NCBI GenBank assembly: GCA_964448855.1
Contig: CAYUXI010000015.1
Location: 1-42,513, forward strand
Origin: QAMX01 sp964448855
GTDB taxonomy: Bacteria; Bacillota; Clostridia; Oscillospirales; QAMX01
Length of the DNA stretch: 42,513 nucleotides
Direction of reading: 5' to 3'
Part shown: positions 24,700 to 32,503 of the stretch, in pieces
Layout of the letters: each line of letters opens with the position of its first letter
Position numbering within the stretch: position 1 is the stretch's first letter
Program-made: the position numbers and the translations under genes
The notes under the pieces: generated by a model
Databases searched by the model: none
The model's input: only the letters and a program-made list of their open reading frames with translations
What the model was told of the DNA's origin: nothing

Positions 24700-26079
24700 T
24701 TACGCAGCGTCGACAAGCGGCTCGTTCTCTTTGGGCAGACGACGCCGCGCAAAGAAAAAGCAGACCGCATGGACAAACGCCGTGATCAACCACGAAACCG
24801 GGTAGGAAAGGAACAGCACCGTCAACGTCGGGTGGGCGGCATAAATGGTGTACAGCCAGAGAATGCGAAGACCGCACGCACCGGCCAGCGACACAATCAT
24901 TGGCAAGACCGAGTAGCCGATGCCGCGCATCATGCCGGTCAGAACCTCCATCAGACCACAGAGAAAATAGGTCAGCATGATGACGTCCATCCGGAGCACG
25001 CCAAAGTCCACAACCCGCGGGTCATCGGTGTAGAGGTAGAGCAGCGGCCGCTTCAGCAGCATGGCTGCGGCACCCATGAGCAGTCCCACGCAGGATACCA
25101 GCAGCGCACAGGAGACGAGCACCCGGTTGATGCGCCGATACTGCTTTGCGCCGAAGTTCTGGCTGGTAAAGCTGAGAGCCGCCTGATAGACGGCGTTCAT
25201 GGAGATATAGATGAAGCCCTCAATGTTGGAAGCTGCCGTGCTTCCGGCCATGGCCAGAGAGTCGTAGGAGTTGATGGAGGACTGAATCAACACGTTGGAA
25301 ATGGAGAAAATGCAGCCCTGCAGCCCGGCGGGGAGGCCGACCTGCGCGATTTTGAGAACGGCATCCCGGTGAATGCCCAAATGGCGCAGCGACAGCTTGC
25401 AGGGGCCGTCCATCCGGAAGAGACAGAGCAGGACGAGAACAGCCGACAGCACCTGCGACATCACTGTGGCCAGCGCGACACCGTCCACATTCATGCCGCA
25501 GGCGATGACGAAGAACAGGTTCAAAACGACGTTCAAAGCGCCGGCAATGAGCAGGAAATAGAGCGGACGGCGTGTATCGCCGATCGAACGGAGAATGGCC
25601 GCACCGAAGTTGTAGAGCATATTGGCCGGCATTCCGAAGAAAATGATGCGCATATACAGCTCCGCCATGTCAATGACGTCGGCCGGTGTGTCCATCCACT
25701 CCAGCAGCGGACGAGCCACCAGCAGACCGATGCCGACGAGCAGCACACCGCTGATGAAGGCGACCGTGATGGCCGTGTGGACGGACTGACGCAGTTTTTC
25801 GCGGTCACCGGCACCATATAGCTTGGCAACGAGGACGTTGGCGCCGGTCGCAAGCCCGGTAAACAGGCCGACGAGCAGATTGGTCACCGAACCAGTGGCA
25901 CCGACGGCGGCGAGTGCCTGATCGGCCACATCCCCGGCAAATTTGCCGACGACAATCAGGTCGGCTGCATTGAACAGCAGCTGCAAAATGCCCGAGAGAA
26001 TCAGCGGCAGGGAAAACAGCAGCACCTTACCGGCCAACGGCCCACGGCACATATCAATCTCGTAATTGCGTTTCAGCAT
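24700..26079 (-). CDS. MATE-family efflux transporter
   Basis: A 459-residue membrane protein with about twelve helices in two MATE repeats. The N-terminal region has LVGKFAGD-like and ALAAVGATGSVTNLLVG segments, and the middle has AGALNVVLNLFF and GVALATVMSQVLSA, all typical of MatE domains. MATE carriers exchange cations or organic compounds for Na+ or H+. The ATG at 26079 is preferred because the GAGGA site is about 11 bases upstream; a further ATG at 26091 has no spacing from that site. It has its own consensus promoter and appears to be followed by the PatB-type gene. Substrate unknown. Confidence 0.85.
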   Translation of the reverse strand: MLKRNYEIDMCRGPLAGKVLLFSLPLILSGILQLLFNAADLIVVGKFAGDVADQALAAVGATGSVTNLLVGLFTGLATGANVLVAKLYGAGDREKLRQSVHTAITVAFISGVLLVGIGLLVARPLLEWMDTPADVIDMAELYMRIIFFGMPANMLYNFGAAILRSIGDTRRPLYFLLIAGALNVVLNLFFVIACGMNVDGVALATVMSQVLSAVLVLLCLFRMDGPCKLSLRHLGIHRDAVLKIAQVGLPAGLQGCIFSISNVLIQSSINSYDSLAMAGSTAASNIEGFIYISMNAVYQAALSFTSQNFGAKQYRRINRVLVSCALLVSCVGLLMGAAAMLLKRPLLYLYTDDPRVVDFGVLRMDVIMLTYFLCGLMEVLTGMMRGIGYSVLPMIVSLAGACGLRILWLYTIYAAHPTLTVLFLSYPVSWLITAFVHAVCFFFARRRLPKENEPLVDAA

Positions 26080-26124
26080 GATGATATCCATCCTCGTTTT
26101 CTGTCGAATTTCAGCGCAACTTGT

Positions 26125-26153
26125 ATGATACCATAGCGGTTCGGAATTGTCAA
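26125..26153 (-). promoter_or_regulatory. Promoter of the MATE/aminotransferase unit
   Basis: On the minus strand TTGACA (26153-26148) and TATCAT (26130-26125) lie 17 bases apart, about 46 bases before the chosen start. Confidence 0.78.
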
Positions 26154-26178
26154 GCGCAAAAACCCGGTATCAGGTATG

Positions 26179-26217
26179 AAAAAGCTCCTCCGGCACAGGC
26201 TGCACCGGAGGAGCTTT
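26179..26217 (-). terminator. Terminator of pyrR-uraA
   Basis: A 13-base stem (AAAGCTCCTCCGG at 26181-26193 with CCGGAGGAGCTTT at 26205-26217) is followed on the minus strand by a T-run, 31 bases past the uraA stop. It has no T-run on the plus strand, so it is one-directional. Confidence 0.85.
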
Positions 26218-26247
26218 GAAAAGAACCAAGAACAATGTGCCCCGAGC

Positions 26248-27603
26248 TTAGTCGTTGTTTTTCCGACGGGAGAGGAGCAGGTTGGCCAGAATGCCGAGAA
26301 TCAGTGCGCAGGCGATGGAGGTCAGCTTGATCTGACCGAACGTCAGGCACAGGTTGCCGATACCGGTGATGAGAATGATGGAAACGACGAAGAGGTTGCG
26401 GTTTTCATTCAGATCAACGGTCTGGATCATCTTCAGACCGGAAACGGCGATGAAGCCGTACAGCGAGATGCAGACGCCGCCCATCACGCAGGACGGGATC
26501 GTGGACAGGAAGGTGACAAACGGTGCGACGAAGGATGCGACAATCGCCAGAACCGCGGTGAGGAGAATGGTGACGACAGAGGCGTTACCGGAAATTGCGA
26601 CACAGCCGACGGATTCGCCGTAGGTGGTGTTGGGGCAGCCGCCGAAGAATGCACCGACCATGGAGCCGACACCGTCACCCAGCAGCGTGTTGGAAAGGCC
26701 AGGATCCTTGAGCAGGTCGTGCTCGATGATGGAGGAGAGGTTCTTGTGGTCTGCAATGTGTTCTGCGAAGACGACGAAGGCCACCGGAATGTATGCGACG
26801 GCCAGTGTGCCGATGTAGGCCGGTGTGAGGCTCTTGAAGCCCTTGAACGCTTCGACAAAGGTGAAGTCCGGCACCCACTGCATATTGGAGAACTTGGAGA
26901 AATCGATGATCTTCAGCGCGTCGATGTTGGCGGAGTTGCCGATCACGGTGAAGATGGCGGCCAGTGCATAGCCGGAGGCAATGCCGATGATGAAGGGGAT
27001 CATCTTGGTCATTTTCTTGCCGTAGACCGAGCAGAGCATGACAACAGCCAGCGTCACGATGGCGCAGAGCAGGCAGATCAGACCCTTGCCGTTCATCAGA
27101 TAGGTGGAGTTGGCGCTGTCGTATTCGATGGCACCGGCGCTGCAGCCGACGGCATCCTTGACCGCGTTGGCGGCGAGGGACAGACCGATGATGGAAACGG
27201 TCGGCCCAATGACGACGGCGGGCATCAGCTTGTCAATCCAGGCGACACCGGCGAATTTGACAACGAGTGCAATGACGACATAGACGAGTCCGGCGAAGAC
27301 AGCACCGATGATCAGACCGAGGTAGCCGACCTGAACCGATGCAGCGCCGCCGAAGGCCGCGAACATGGAACCGATGAATGCGAACGAAGAACCAAGGAAG
27401 ACTGGGCTCTTGAAGCGGGTGAAAAGCAGGTAAACGATGGTGCCGACACCGGCGCCGAACAGCGCGGCGGAGCTGGACATGCCATTGCCGACAATGGCGG
27501 GAACTGCGATGGTGGCTGCGAGGATGGCGAGCAGCTGCTGAATGGCAAATGCGAACAGCTGTCCAAACTTGGGTTTGTCTGTAACGCCATAAGTGAGTTT
27601 CAT
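26248..27603 (-). CDS. uraA: Uracil permease (NCS2/UraA family)
   Basis: This H+-coupled importer brings in uracil for salvage. The 451-residue protein has the NCS2 architecture of about fourteen helices in two inverted repeats. The central signature GGCPNTTYGESVG, with the Glu that binds the uracil ring, is characteristic of uracil rather than purine members, and the first repeat has the conserved LGSSFAF strand region. An ATGGAGGTAAG ribosome site precedes the ATG. It lies 47 bases downstream of pyrR in the same transcript and is controlled by the PyrR attenuator upstream of that gene. Confidence 0.93.
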   Translation of the reverse strand: MKLTYGVTDKPKFGQLFAFAIQQLLAILAATIAVPAIVGNGMSSSAALFGAGVGTIVYLLFTRFKSPVFLGSSFAFIGSMFAAFGGAASVQVGYLGLIIGAVFAGLVYVVIALVVKFAGVAWIDKLMPAVVIGPTVSIIGLSLAANAVKDAVGCSAGAIEYDSANSTYLMNGKGLICLLCAIVTLAVVMLCSVYGKKMTKMIPFIIGIASGYALAAIFTVIGNSANIDALKIIDFSKFSNMQWVPDFTFVEAFKGFKSLTPAYIGTLAVAYIPVAFVVFAEHIADHKNLSSIIEHDLLKDPGLSNTLLGDGVGSMVGAFFGGCPNTTYGESVGCVAISGNASVVTILLTAVLAIVASFVAPFVTFLSTIPSCVMGGVCISLYGFIAVSGLKMIQTVDLNENRNLFVVSIILITGIGNLCLTFGQIKLTSIACALILGILANLLLSRRKNND

Positions 27604-27650
27604 GATCTTACCTCCATAAAATATATCAATATAAATTGTGCGCAGAAGAA

Positions 27651-28187
27651 TTACTTTTCGAAGAGCTCCACGCCGGTCGTCCCGTCGTATTCGTCAACGA
27701 GCACCGAGATCACCTCGTTGTGCGCGCTGGGAATATTTTTTCCGACGTAGTCGGGACGAATCGGCAGCTCCCGATGGCCGCGGTCAATCAGCACTGCCAG
27801 CTGAACCTGAGCGGGACGCCCACCGGTGAAAACGGCATCCATGGCCGCCCGCGCCGTTCGCCCGGTGTAAATGACATCGTCAACCAGAATGATGGTTTGC
27901 CCGGTGACGTCAAAGGAAATGTTGCTGCCGAGCAATGCGGGGGAGGGCTGCGTTTGCTCCAGATCGTCCCGATACAGCGTAATGTCCAGCGAACCGAGCG
28001 GGGGCGCCGTGCCGCAGATGGCCGCCATATTCTCGGCAATTTGCCCGGCCAGCGGCACACCGCGCCGGTGAATGCCGATGAGACAGAGCTTGTCGGCTCC
28101 GTGATTGCGCTCGACAATCTGATGCGACATCCGCTTCAGCATCCGACGGACTTCATCACCGGTGAACAGGTCTGCTTTTTTGATCAT
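27651..28187 (-). CDS. pyrR: Bifunctional pyrimidine regulator / uracil phosphoribosyltransferase
   Basis: PyrR binds UMP or UTP and then a hairpin in pyr mRNA leaders, promoting termination; it also has some uracil phosphoribosyltransferase activity. The 178-residue protein has the PRPP motif ILVDDVIYTGRTARAAMDA (about 100-118), the N-terminal LIGIHRRGVPLA loop and the LDITLYRDDL strand, all typical of PyrR. The ATG at 28187 follows a GAGGTGG site. The gene begins right after a leader with a PyrR-type binding loop and terminator, so it should autoregulate together with uraA. It is about 12 kb from the biosynthetic operon, whose leader lacks such an attenuator. Confidence 0.94.
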   Translation of the reverse strand: MIKKADLFTGDEVRRMLKRMSHQIVERNHGADKLCLIGIHRRGVPLAGQIAENMAAICGTAPPLGSLDITLYRDDLEQTQPSPALLGSNISFDVTGQTIILVDDVIYTGRTARAAMDAVFTGGRPAQVQLAVLIDRGHRELPIRPDYVGKNIPSAHNEVISVLVDEYDGTTGVELFEK

Positions 28188-28215
28188 TTTCCACCTCAGT
28201 TCCTGAAAAACGCAT

Positions 28216-28244
28216 AAAAAAAGCGCCGAAATCGTTTTCGGCAC
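28216..28244 (-). terminator. Attenuator terminator in the pyrR-uraA leader
   Basis: On the minus strand GCCGAAA (28242-28236) pairs with TTTCGGC (28231-28225) around a 4-base loop and is followed, after GC, by seven T residues. It stands between the promoter and the pyrR start, with the PyrR-type loop about 90 bases upstream, so it is the regulated terminator of this attenuator. Confidence 0.85.
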
Positions 28245-28321
28245 AGAAATACACCTGCTGTCAGCAAAGACAATCGGCCACACCGGGGGAGCTCCTCCGG
28301 ACATGAAACGGCAATTGCAAT

Positions 28322-28359
28322 ACCTTACGGGTCTCTCTGTACCACGCTTAAAAGTATCC
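28322..28359 (-). promoter_or_regulatory. PyrR-binding loop (anti-antiterminator) in the pyrR-uraA leader
   Basis: Read on the minus strand, GGTACAGAGAGACC (28343-28330) can fold with GGT pairing ACC and presents CAGAGA, matching the CNGNGA loop motif described for PyrR-binding RNA. Outer segments (TGCA..ATAC before, GTAT.TGCA after) can pair and extend the stem. It lies close to the predicted 5' end, as in other pyr leaders. I could not resolve the antiterminator pairing by eye. Confidence 0.7.
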
Positions 28360-28365
28360 TGCAAT

Positions 28366-28394
28366 ATGATACCGTCCTGGACGAATTTTGTCAA
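28366..28394 (-). promoter_or_regulatory. Promoter of pyrR-uraA
   Basis: TTGACA (28394-28389) and TATCAT (28371-28366) on the minus strand are separated by 17 bases; the transcript should begin near 28359. The stretch 28188-28536 contains no gene: it holds this promoter, the attenuator and, at 28483-28519, the terminator of the upstream MATE gene. Bases 28400-28480 show nothing recognisable. Confidence 0.82.
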
Positions 28395-28482
28395 TCGGCA
28401 GATTGCACAACTTTTCACCAAATTTCGACAATTCCACCGCCCACCCCCGCCCAATCACCGCAACGAAAGCAAAGACAAGTCC

Positions 28483-28519
28483 AAAAAATAGGCTCCCGCC
28501 CTCGAAAAGGGCGGGAGCG
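28483..28519 (-). terminator. Terminator of the second MATE gene
   Basis: A G+C-rich 9-base stem, CTCCCGCCC (28493-28501) with GGGCGGGAG (28509-28517), is followed on the minus strand by CCTATTTTTT. It is 18 bases past the MATE stop. Confidence 0.88.
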
Positions 28520-28536
28520 GGTACAGAAATCACCAC

Positions 28537-29883
28537 TCACCGGCGGGTGACGGGCAGCTCCCAGATGACGAGCTGGCGGTAATAGAGTGCGAGGCCGACG
28601 GCACCGGCGATCAGCTCGGAAGCCGGGAAAGCAATCCAGACGTAGTTCAGCCCGATGCGGGAGCAGACCCAGAAAATCGGAATCAGCAGGAAAATCTGCC
28701 GGGTCAGGGAGAGCATCAGGCTGGTCAACCCGTGGCCGATGGCCTGAAAGAAAACCGGCATCATCAGAGAGAACACCGCGCCCACAAAGCTGGAACCGAT
28801 GATCGGGAAAGCGACCTTCCCAATCTGTATGACCTGCTCCGATTTGGAGAACAGCCGCAGCAGCTGTTCCGGCAGCAGCGTGAAGCACAGAATGCCGATC
28901 AGCATAAACGCCAGCGAAATCAGCAGCGCATGGCGCATCGTATCCCGGCAGCGCGCATGGTTCTTCCGCGCGTGATTGAAGCTCAAAACCGGGACAATGC
29001 ACGTTTGAAGCCCAAACAGGGGGATAAAGAAGAAGCTCTGCGCCTTGTAGTACAGCCCCAGCACCGTGACGGCAGCGTCCGAAAATCCGGCAAGAATCAC
29101 ATTCAGGACAACGATATAGACCACATACAGCATCTGCATCGCGATCGACGAATATCCGTAATGATAAATGCGGGCAGCCAGCTGACGCATGGCGGAAACG
29201 GACGGCGGGCGGCGGAACGCCGTGACGCCGACAATCGCAGCGGAAATCCACTGCCCCAGCACGGTGGCATAGGCCGCACCGGCAATGCCGAGCTCGGGAA
29301 ACGGGCCGACGCCAAAAATCAGCAGCCAGTCAAAGAGGATGTTGATCAGTGCGCCGATGATCTGCGCGATCATGGGCAGGCGCATATTCCCGCGAGCCTG
29401 ATGCACCTTCGTCCAGCAGCCCTCCAGAAACGTCCCGAGGCTGCCGACGCAGACGATGGTGCCGTAGGTGACGGCGTCCTCAATAGCGGTGGAACCGGCC
29501 ATGGCCGACATACGGACGTAGGGGCGGATGATCAAAACAGAAAGCCCGGCGAAAACCGCCCACATCAGACACGCCAGCACCATCCCGGTTCCCGCGGCCG
29601 CATCGGCGCGGTGCGGATTCTGCTGCGCGTATTTGCGCGCCATGTAGGTGTTGACGCCTACGCCGGTGCCGACCGCCAGCGCAATGATCGCCAGCTGCAG
29701 CGGATAAATCACCGTGACGGCCGTCAGCGCGTCATCGGAATAGCGACCGACGAAAAAGCTGTCAACAATATTGTACAGAGCCTGAATCAACTGCCCCAGC
29801 ATGACCGGCGGAGCAATCTTCCAGAGAACCCTCCCGATTCGCTCCGAACCGAAAAGCTCATATTGCGCAGTGCGCGTTTCCAA
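28537..29883 (-). CDS. MATE-family efflux transporter
   Basis: A 448-residue MATE-type carrier with about twelve helices: an N-terminal IAPPVMLGQLIQALYNIVDSF helix, IVLNVILAGFSDAAVTVLGLY in the second half and FFIPLFGLQTCIVPVLSFNHAR, which is typical of the VmrA/NorM-like clostridial group. It differs clearly from the other MATE protein in this window. The start is TTG at 29883, supported by a GAAGGGA site. It lies 54 bases after the DarA-like gene on the same strand with a hairpin but no T-run between, so both probably share one promoter. The substrate is unknown. Confidence 0.85.
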   Translation of the reverse strand: METRTAQYELFGSERIGRVLWKIAPPVMLGQLIQALYNIVDSFFVGRYSDDALTAVTVIYPLQLAIIALAVGTGVGVNTYMARKYAQQNPHRADAAAGTGMVLACLMWAVFAGLSVLIIRPYVRMSAMAGSTAIEDAVTYGTIVCVGSLGTFLEGCWTKVHQARGNMRLPMIAQIIGALINILFDWLLIFGVGPFPELGIAGAAYATVLGQWISAAIVGVTAFRRPPSVSAMRQLAARIYHYGYSSIAMQMLYVVYIVVLNVILAGFSDAAVTVLGLYYKAQSFFFIPLFGLQTCIVPVLSFNHARKNHARCRDTMRHALLISLAFMLIGILCFTLLPEQLLRLFSKSEQVIQIGKVAFPIIGSSFVGAVFSLMMPVFFQAIGHGLTSLMLSLTRQIFLLIPIFWVCSRIGLNYVWIAFPASELIAGAVGLALYYRQLVIWELPVTRR

Positions 29884-29907
29884 GGCGAATCCCTTCTTTT
29901 TTACACA

Positions 29908-29938
29908 ATGGCCGACCCGGATGGGTCAGAACGGCCAT
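29908..29938. repeat. Inverted repeat between the DarA-like and MATE genes
   Basis: ATGGCCGACCC (29908-29918) pairs with GGGTC (29923-29927) and GGCCAT (29933-29938), leaving a 5-base bulge and a 4-base loop. There is no T-run on either strand, so it is not a standard terminator; it may be a processing or mRNA-stability hairpin. Confidence 0.5.
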
Positions 29939-30273
29939 CAGTATTTTGCACAGCTTTCGACATTCAGGACAAACACGACAATCCCGCCGGTCTGCACCTT
30001 CACGGGCATCGGCGGCAGCCCGGCCATACCGGAGGAGGACAGGAAGGTCGTCTCCATGCGCTCTCCCGCATGGTCCTTCAAAATGCCAAGTGCGTCATTC
30101 AAGCGCTCTGCCGCCAGACCGATCATCAGCGTGACGCTTTTCTTTTGCAGAAAACCGCCGGTCGATGAGAGCAATGTTGCGTAAAACCCGCGATCATTCA
30201 GCGCGTGAACGACTTCGGATGCATCACTGCCGGATAAAATTGCCAGAATCATTTTCTCACATGTCATTTCCAT
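29938..30273 (-). CDS. DarA/PstA-like cyclic-di-AMP receptor
   Basis: A 111-residue PII-like protein. The sequence (MILAILSGSDASEVVHALN, then LSSTGGFLQKKSVTLMIGL and QTGGIVVFVLNVES) aligns by eye with the DUF970 family founded by Bacillus YaaQ, the trimeric c-di-AMP receptor DarA/PstA. The TGGFL segment forms part of the nucleotide site in those proteins. I chose ATG 30273 because AGGAGG lies seven bases upstream; TTG at 30279 abuts that site. It is expressed from its own promoter and is followed by a MATE gene. What it controls is not known in most bacteria; the neighbour gives a hint only. Confidence 0.85.
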   Translation of the reverse strand: MEMTCEKMILAILSGSDASEVVHALNDRGFYATLLSSTGGFLQKKSVTLMIGLAAERLNDALGILKDHAGERMETTFLSSSGMAGLPPMPVKVQTGGIVVFVLNVESCAKY

Positions 30274-30339
30274 AGCCAAACCTCCTGTAATTCAATCCTG
30301 ATAGACAAACGGATGAAACGATATCCGAATGATAAAATT

Positions 30340-30368
30340 ATTATACAATGCACGAACAGAATGTTCAA
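30340..30368 (-). promoter_or_regulatory. Promoter of the DarA-like/MATE unit
   Basis: On the minus strand TTGAAC (30368-30363) and TATAAT (30345-30340) are 17 bases apart, leaving a leader of about 60 bases. Confidence 0.75.
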
Positions 30369-30412
30369 CCAAACTCTGGATAATTTTTGATGAATTTTTT
30401 TAGCAAACCGTG

Positions 30413-30453
30413 AAAAAAGAAGATTCCGCACGGACGGCAGTCCATGCGGAATC
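30413..30453 (-). terminator. Terminator of the beta-galactosidase gene
   Basis: A 14-base stem (GATTCCGCACGGAC at 30422-30435 with GTCCATGCGGAATC at 30440-30453, one G-T type pair) is followed on the minus strand by TTCTTTTTT, five bases after the stop codon. Confidence 0.9.
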
Positions 30454-30458
30454 GAGGG

Positions 30459-32207
30459 TTACAGCAGGGGAGTATCCGTGAACGTGACGACAGGGCTGTC
30501 CGTTGCATCCGATTCGAAAACCAGAATCTCGTTGTCGCCGGTATGCAGGAACGGAGCGGGGAGATAGAGCGTTTTCTGCGGGCCTGCTTCGTTGAAATAA
30601 CGGCCGATGTTCTGCCCGTTGACCACGACAAAGCCCTTGCGGAAGTTGTCCAGCCGGACAAACGTATCCTGCGGCGCATCGTCGATGGTGAAATGCCCGC
30701 GCAAAAACTGCGGCTGACGGCCGACATCGCGGTAAGGCGCGTAGACGAGCGCGGAGAAATCGTCCATTTCCATCGGTGTCATGTCCCAGCCGAAATGGAA
30801 CCGCTGGCCAAGGCGGACGCGGTGCAGCCCCTTGTGATCGGCAAAGTGCGGCCCATAGTTGACGCGCCCCATGTTTTCCACGAGAATATCGATGCGCGCA
30901 GTTTCGCCCTTTTTCAGCGACAGCTCCGGCTGATCCTCCTTATGCGGCGGGTTCACTATGCCGCGGAATTCGCCGTCGATAAAAATCAGGGCGCGGTCGT
31001 GCAGCCCCTCCAGAATGAGCGGCAGCGGCTCGATGGGGCCGCGCACGACGGTGGAATAGAGGAGATAGCCGAGGCTCTGGCCGAGTGCTTCCATGTAGAC
31101 GGGAGCCGGGCGGTGAACGGTCTGACCGAGGTGCGGCACCTGCTCAAAGAGCAGCGCCTGCTCCGTCAGGGTGACATCGCCATAGGCTTTCTTCGGGGAT
31201 TCCTGTGCCGTCAGCGGCGGAACCGGATGAAAATGCGTCTGAATCAGCTCGCGAATCGCATAGTAGGCCGGTGTGCGGTCGCCGGCCTCCGAAAGCGGCG
31301 CACAATAGTCGTAGCTGGTGACGGTCGGCTGATAAAACTGACTGTAGTTGGCGCCGTTCCAGAAGCCGAAGTTGGTGCCGCCGTGGAACATATAAAAGTT
31401 GACCGAGGCGTGCGCATCTGCGATTTCCAGAAACTGCGCCGCAATTTCCTCAGCGGAGCGGGTGTGGTGCTCCTCGAACCAGTGATCAAACCAGCCGCAC
31501 CAGAACTCGCCGCACATGGTGGGCTGGCCAGGGCGGAAGGCGTTCAGCGCGGCAAATTCCGAGCGGACGCGGGAGCCGAAGTTGGCGACACAGACGAAAT
31601 CGTCCAGCGTTCCGCCGCTCAGCATCCAGCTGCAGGTTCCATCTGCAGTGTACAGCAGACAGTTGACGTCGAATTCGCGGTACATCTCGACGATGGCGCG
31701 CAGGTAATCCGAATCATCCCCAAAGCTGCCGTATTCGTTTTCAATCTGGCACATGATGATGTTGCCGCCGTTGCCCGCAAAATGCGGACGCAGCCGCCGG
31801 AACAGCTCTGCAAAATAGTGCCGAACCTTTTCCAGATACAGCGGGTCGCTGCAGCGCAGCTGAATGCGGTCATCGGAGAGCAGCCAAGCGGGCAGACCGC
31901 CGCATTCCCATTCCGCACAGACATAGGGCCCCGGACGGAGAATGACGTTCAGACCGAGCGAGGCGGCCGTCTCCACATAGGCTTCAATGTCGCAGATGCC
32001 GTCAAAGCAGAAAACACCCTCCTTGGGCTCGTGCAGGTTCCAGAAGGTGTAGGTTTCCACCGTGTTGAAGCCGCATTCCTTGAGCTTCAGCATCCGGTCG
32101 TACCAGTATGCGCGGGGAATGCGGGGATAGTGCATGGCACCGGATAAAATCGTGTACGGCTGGCCGTCCAGCAAAAAGTCGTGGCCGTCATAGGTCAGAA
32201 TGGGCAT
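30459..32207 (-). CDS. GH35 family beta-galactosidase
   Basis: A 582-residue glycoside hydrolase family 35 enzyme, which releases terminal beta-linked galactose with retention. The TIM barrel opens with LSGAMHYPRIPRAYWYDR and FNTVETYTFWNLHEP, followed by GPYVCAEWECGGLPAWL. The acid/base is Glu158 in QIENEYGSF and the nucleophile is Glu234 in CGEFWCGWF. C-terminal beta domains contain GFVVVNGQNIGRYF, as in other bacterial members. No signal peptide is present, so it acts on imported galactosides in the cytoplasm. The start ATG 32207 is ten bases after AGGAG; a TTG at 32213 is too close to that site. It has its own promoter and terminator, with no sugar transporter adjacent. Confidence 0.92.
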   Translation of the reverse strand: MPILTYDGHDFLLDGQPYTILSGAMHYPRIPRAYWYDRMLKLKECGFNTVETYTFWNLHEPKEGVFCFDGICDIEAYVETAASLGLNVILRPGPYVCAEWECGGLPAWLLSDDRIQLRCSDPLYLEKVRHYFAELFRRLRPHFAGNGGNIIMCQIENEYGSFGDDSDYLRAIVEMYREFDVNCLLYTADGTCSWMLSGGTLDDFVCVANFGSRVRSEFAALNAFRPGQPTMCGEFWCGWFDHWFEEHHTRSAEEIAAQFLEIADAHASVNFYMFHGGTNFGFWNGANYSQFYQPTVTSYDYCAPLSEAGDRTPAYYAIRELIQTHFHPVPPLTAQESPKKAYGDVTLTEQALLFEQVPHLGQTVHRPAPVYMEALGQSLGYLLYSTVVRGPIEPLPLILEGLHDRALIFIDGEFRGIVNPPHKEDQPELSLKKGETARIDILVENMGRVNYGPHFADHKGLHRVRLGQRFHFGWDMTPMEMDDFSALVYAPYRDVGRQPQFLRGHFTIDDAPQDTFVRLDNFRKGFVVVNGQNIGRYFNEAGPQKTLYLPAPFLHTGDNEILVFESDATDSPVVTFTDTPLL

Positions 32208-32263
32208 CTGCAATCCGCTCCTTATTCAATAAACTGTCGTTTGTGGCAAAAGATCGTGCAATC

Positions 32264-32292
32264 AGTATAACATAAACCCACGCCGTTTGCAA
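32264..32292 (-). promoter_or_regulatory. Promoter of the beta-galactosidase gene
   Basis: On the minus strand TTGCAA (32292-32287) and TATACT (32269-32264) are 17 bases apart, with a leader of about 50 bases. The region is divergent from guaB, whose promoter is 125 bases further on. Confidence 0.7.
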
Positions 32293-32416
32293 GCAAAAAG
32301 ATCGCGCAGAAACCGCCGATGCGGCGAATGCGCAGATGAACTGGACACCTCTCTTGTTTTTGAACCGGAAACCGGACAGCTCGTTTGAGAAAACTGCCGA
32401 ATTTGCTGGGCTGCTC

Positions 32417-32445
32417 TTGACAGTTGGGCTGACTTCCGATATAAT
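32417..32445 (+). promoter_or_regulatory. Promoter of guaB
   Basis: TTGACA (32417-32422) and TATAAT (32440-32445) are 17 bases apart. The leader of about 52 bases is A+T-rich and holds no purine-riboswitch core that I can see. Confidence 0.85.
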
Positions 32446-32503
32446 ATATAAAATATACTCTCTTACAGGGTGCTTCCAAATTGCATTGAAGGAGTGGTCT
32501 GCT

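Noticed and set aside
32446..32503. Purine riboswitch ahead of guaB
   Set aside because: The leader is short and A+T-rich, and the conserved loop-loop elements are missing.
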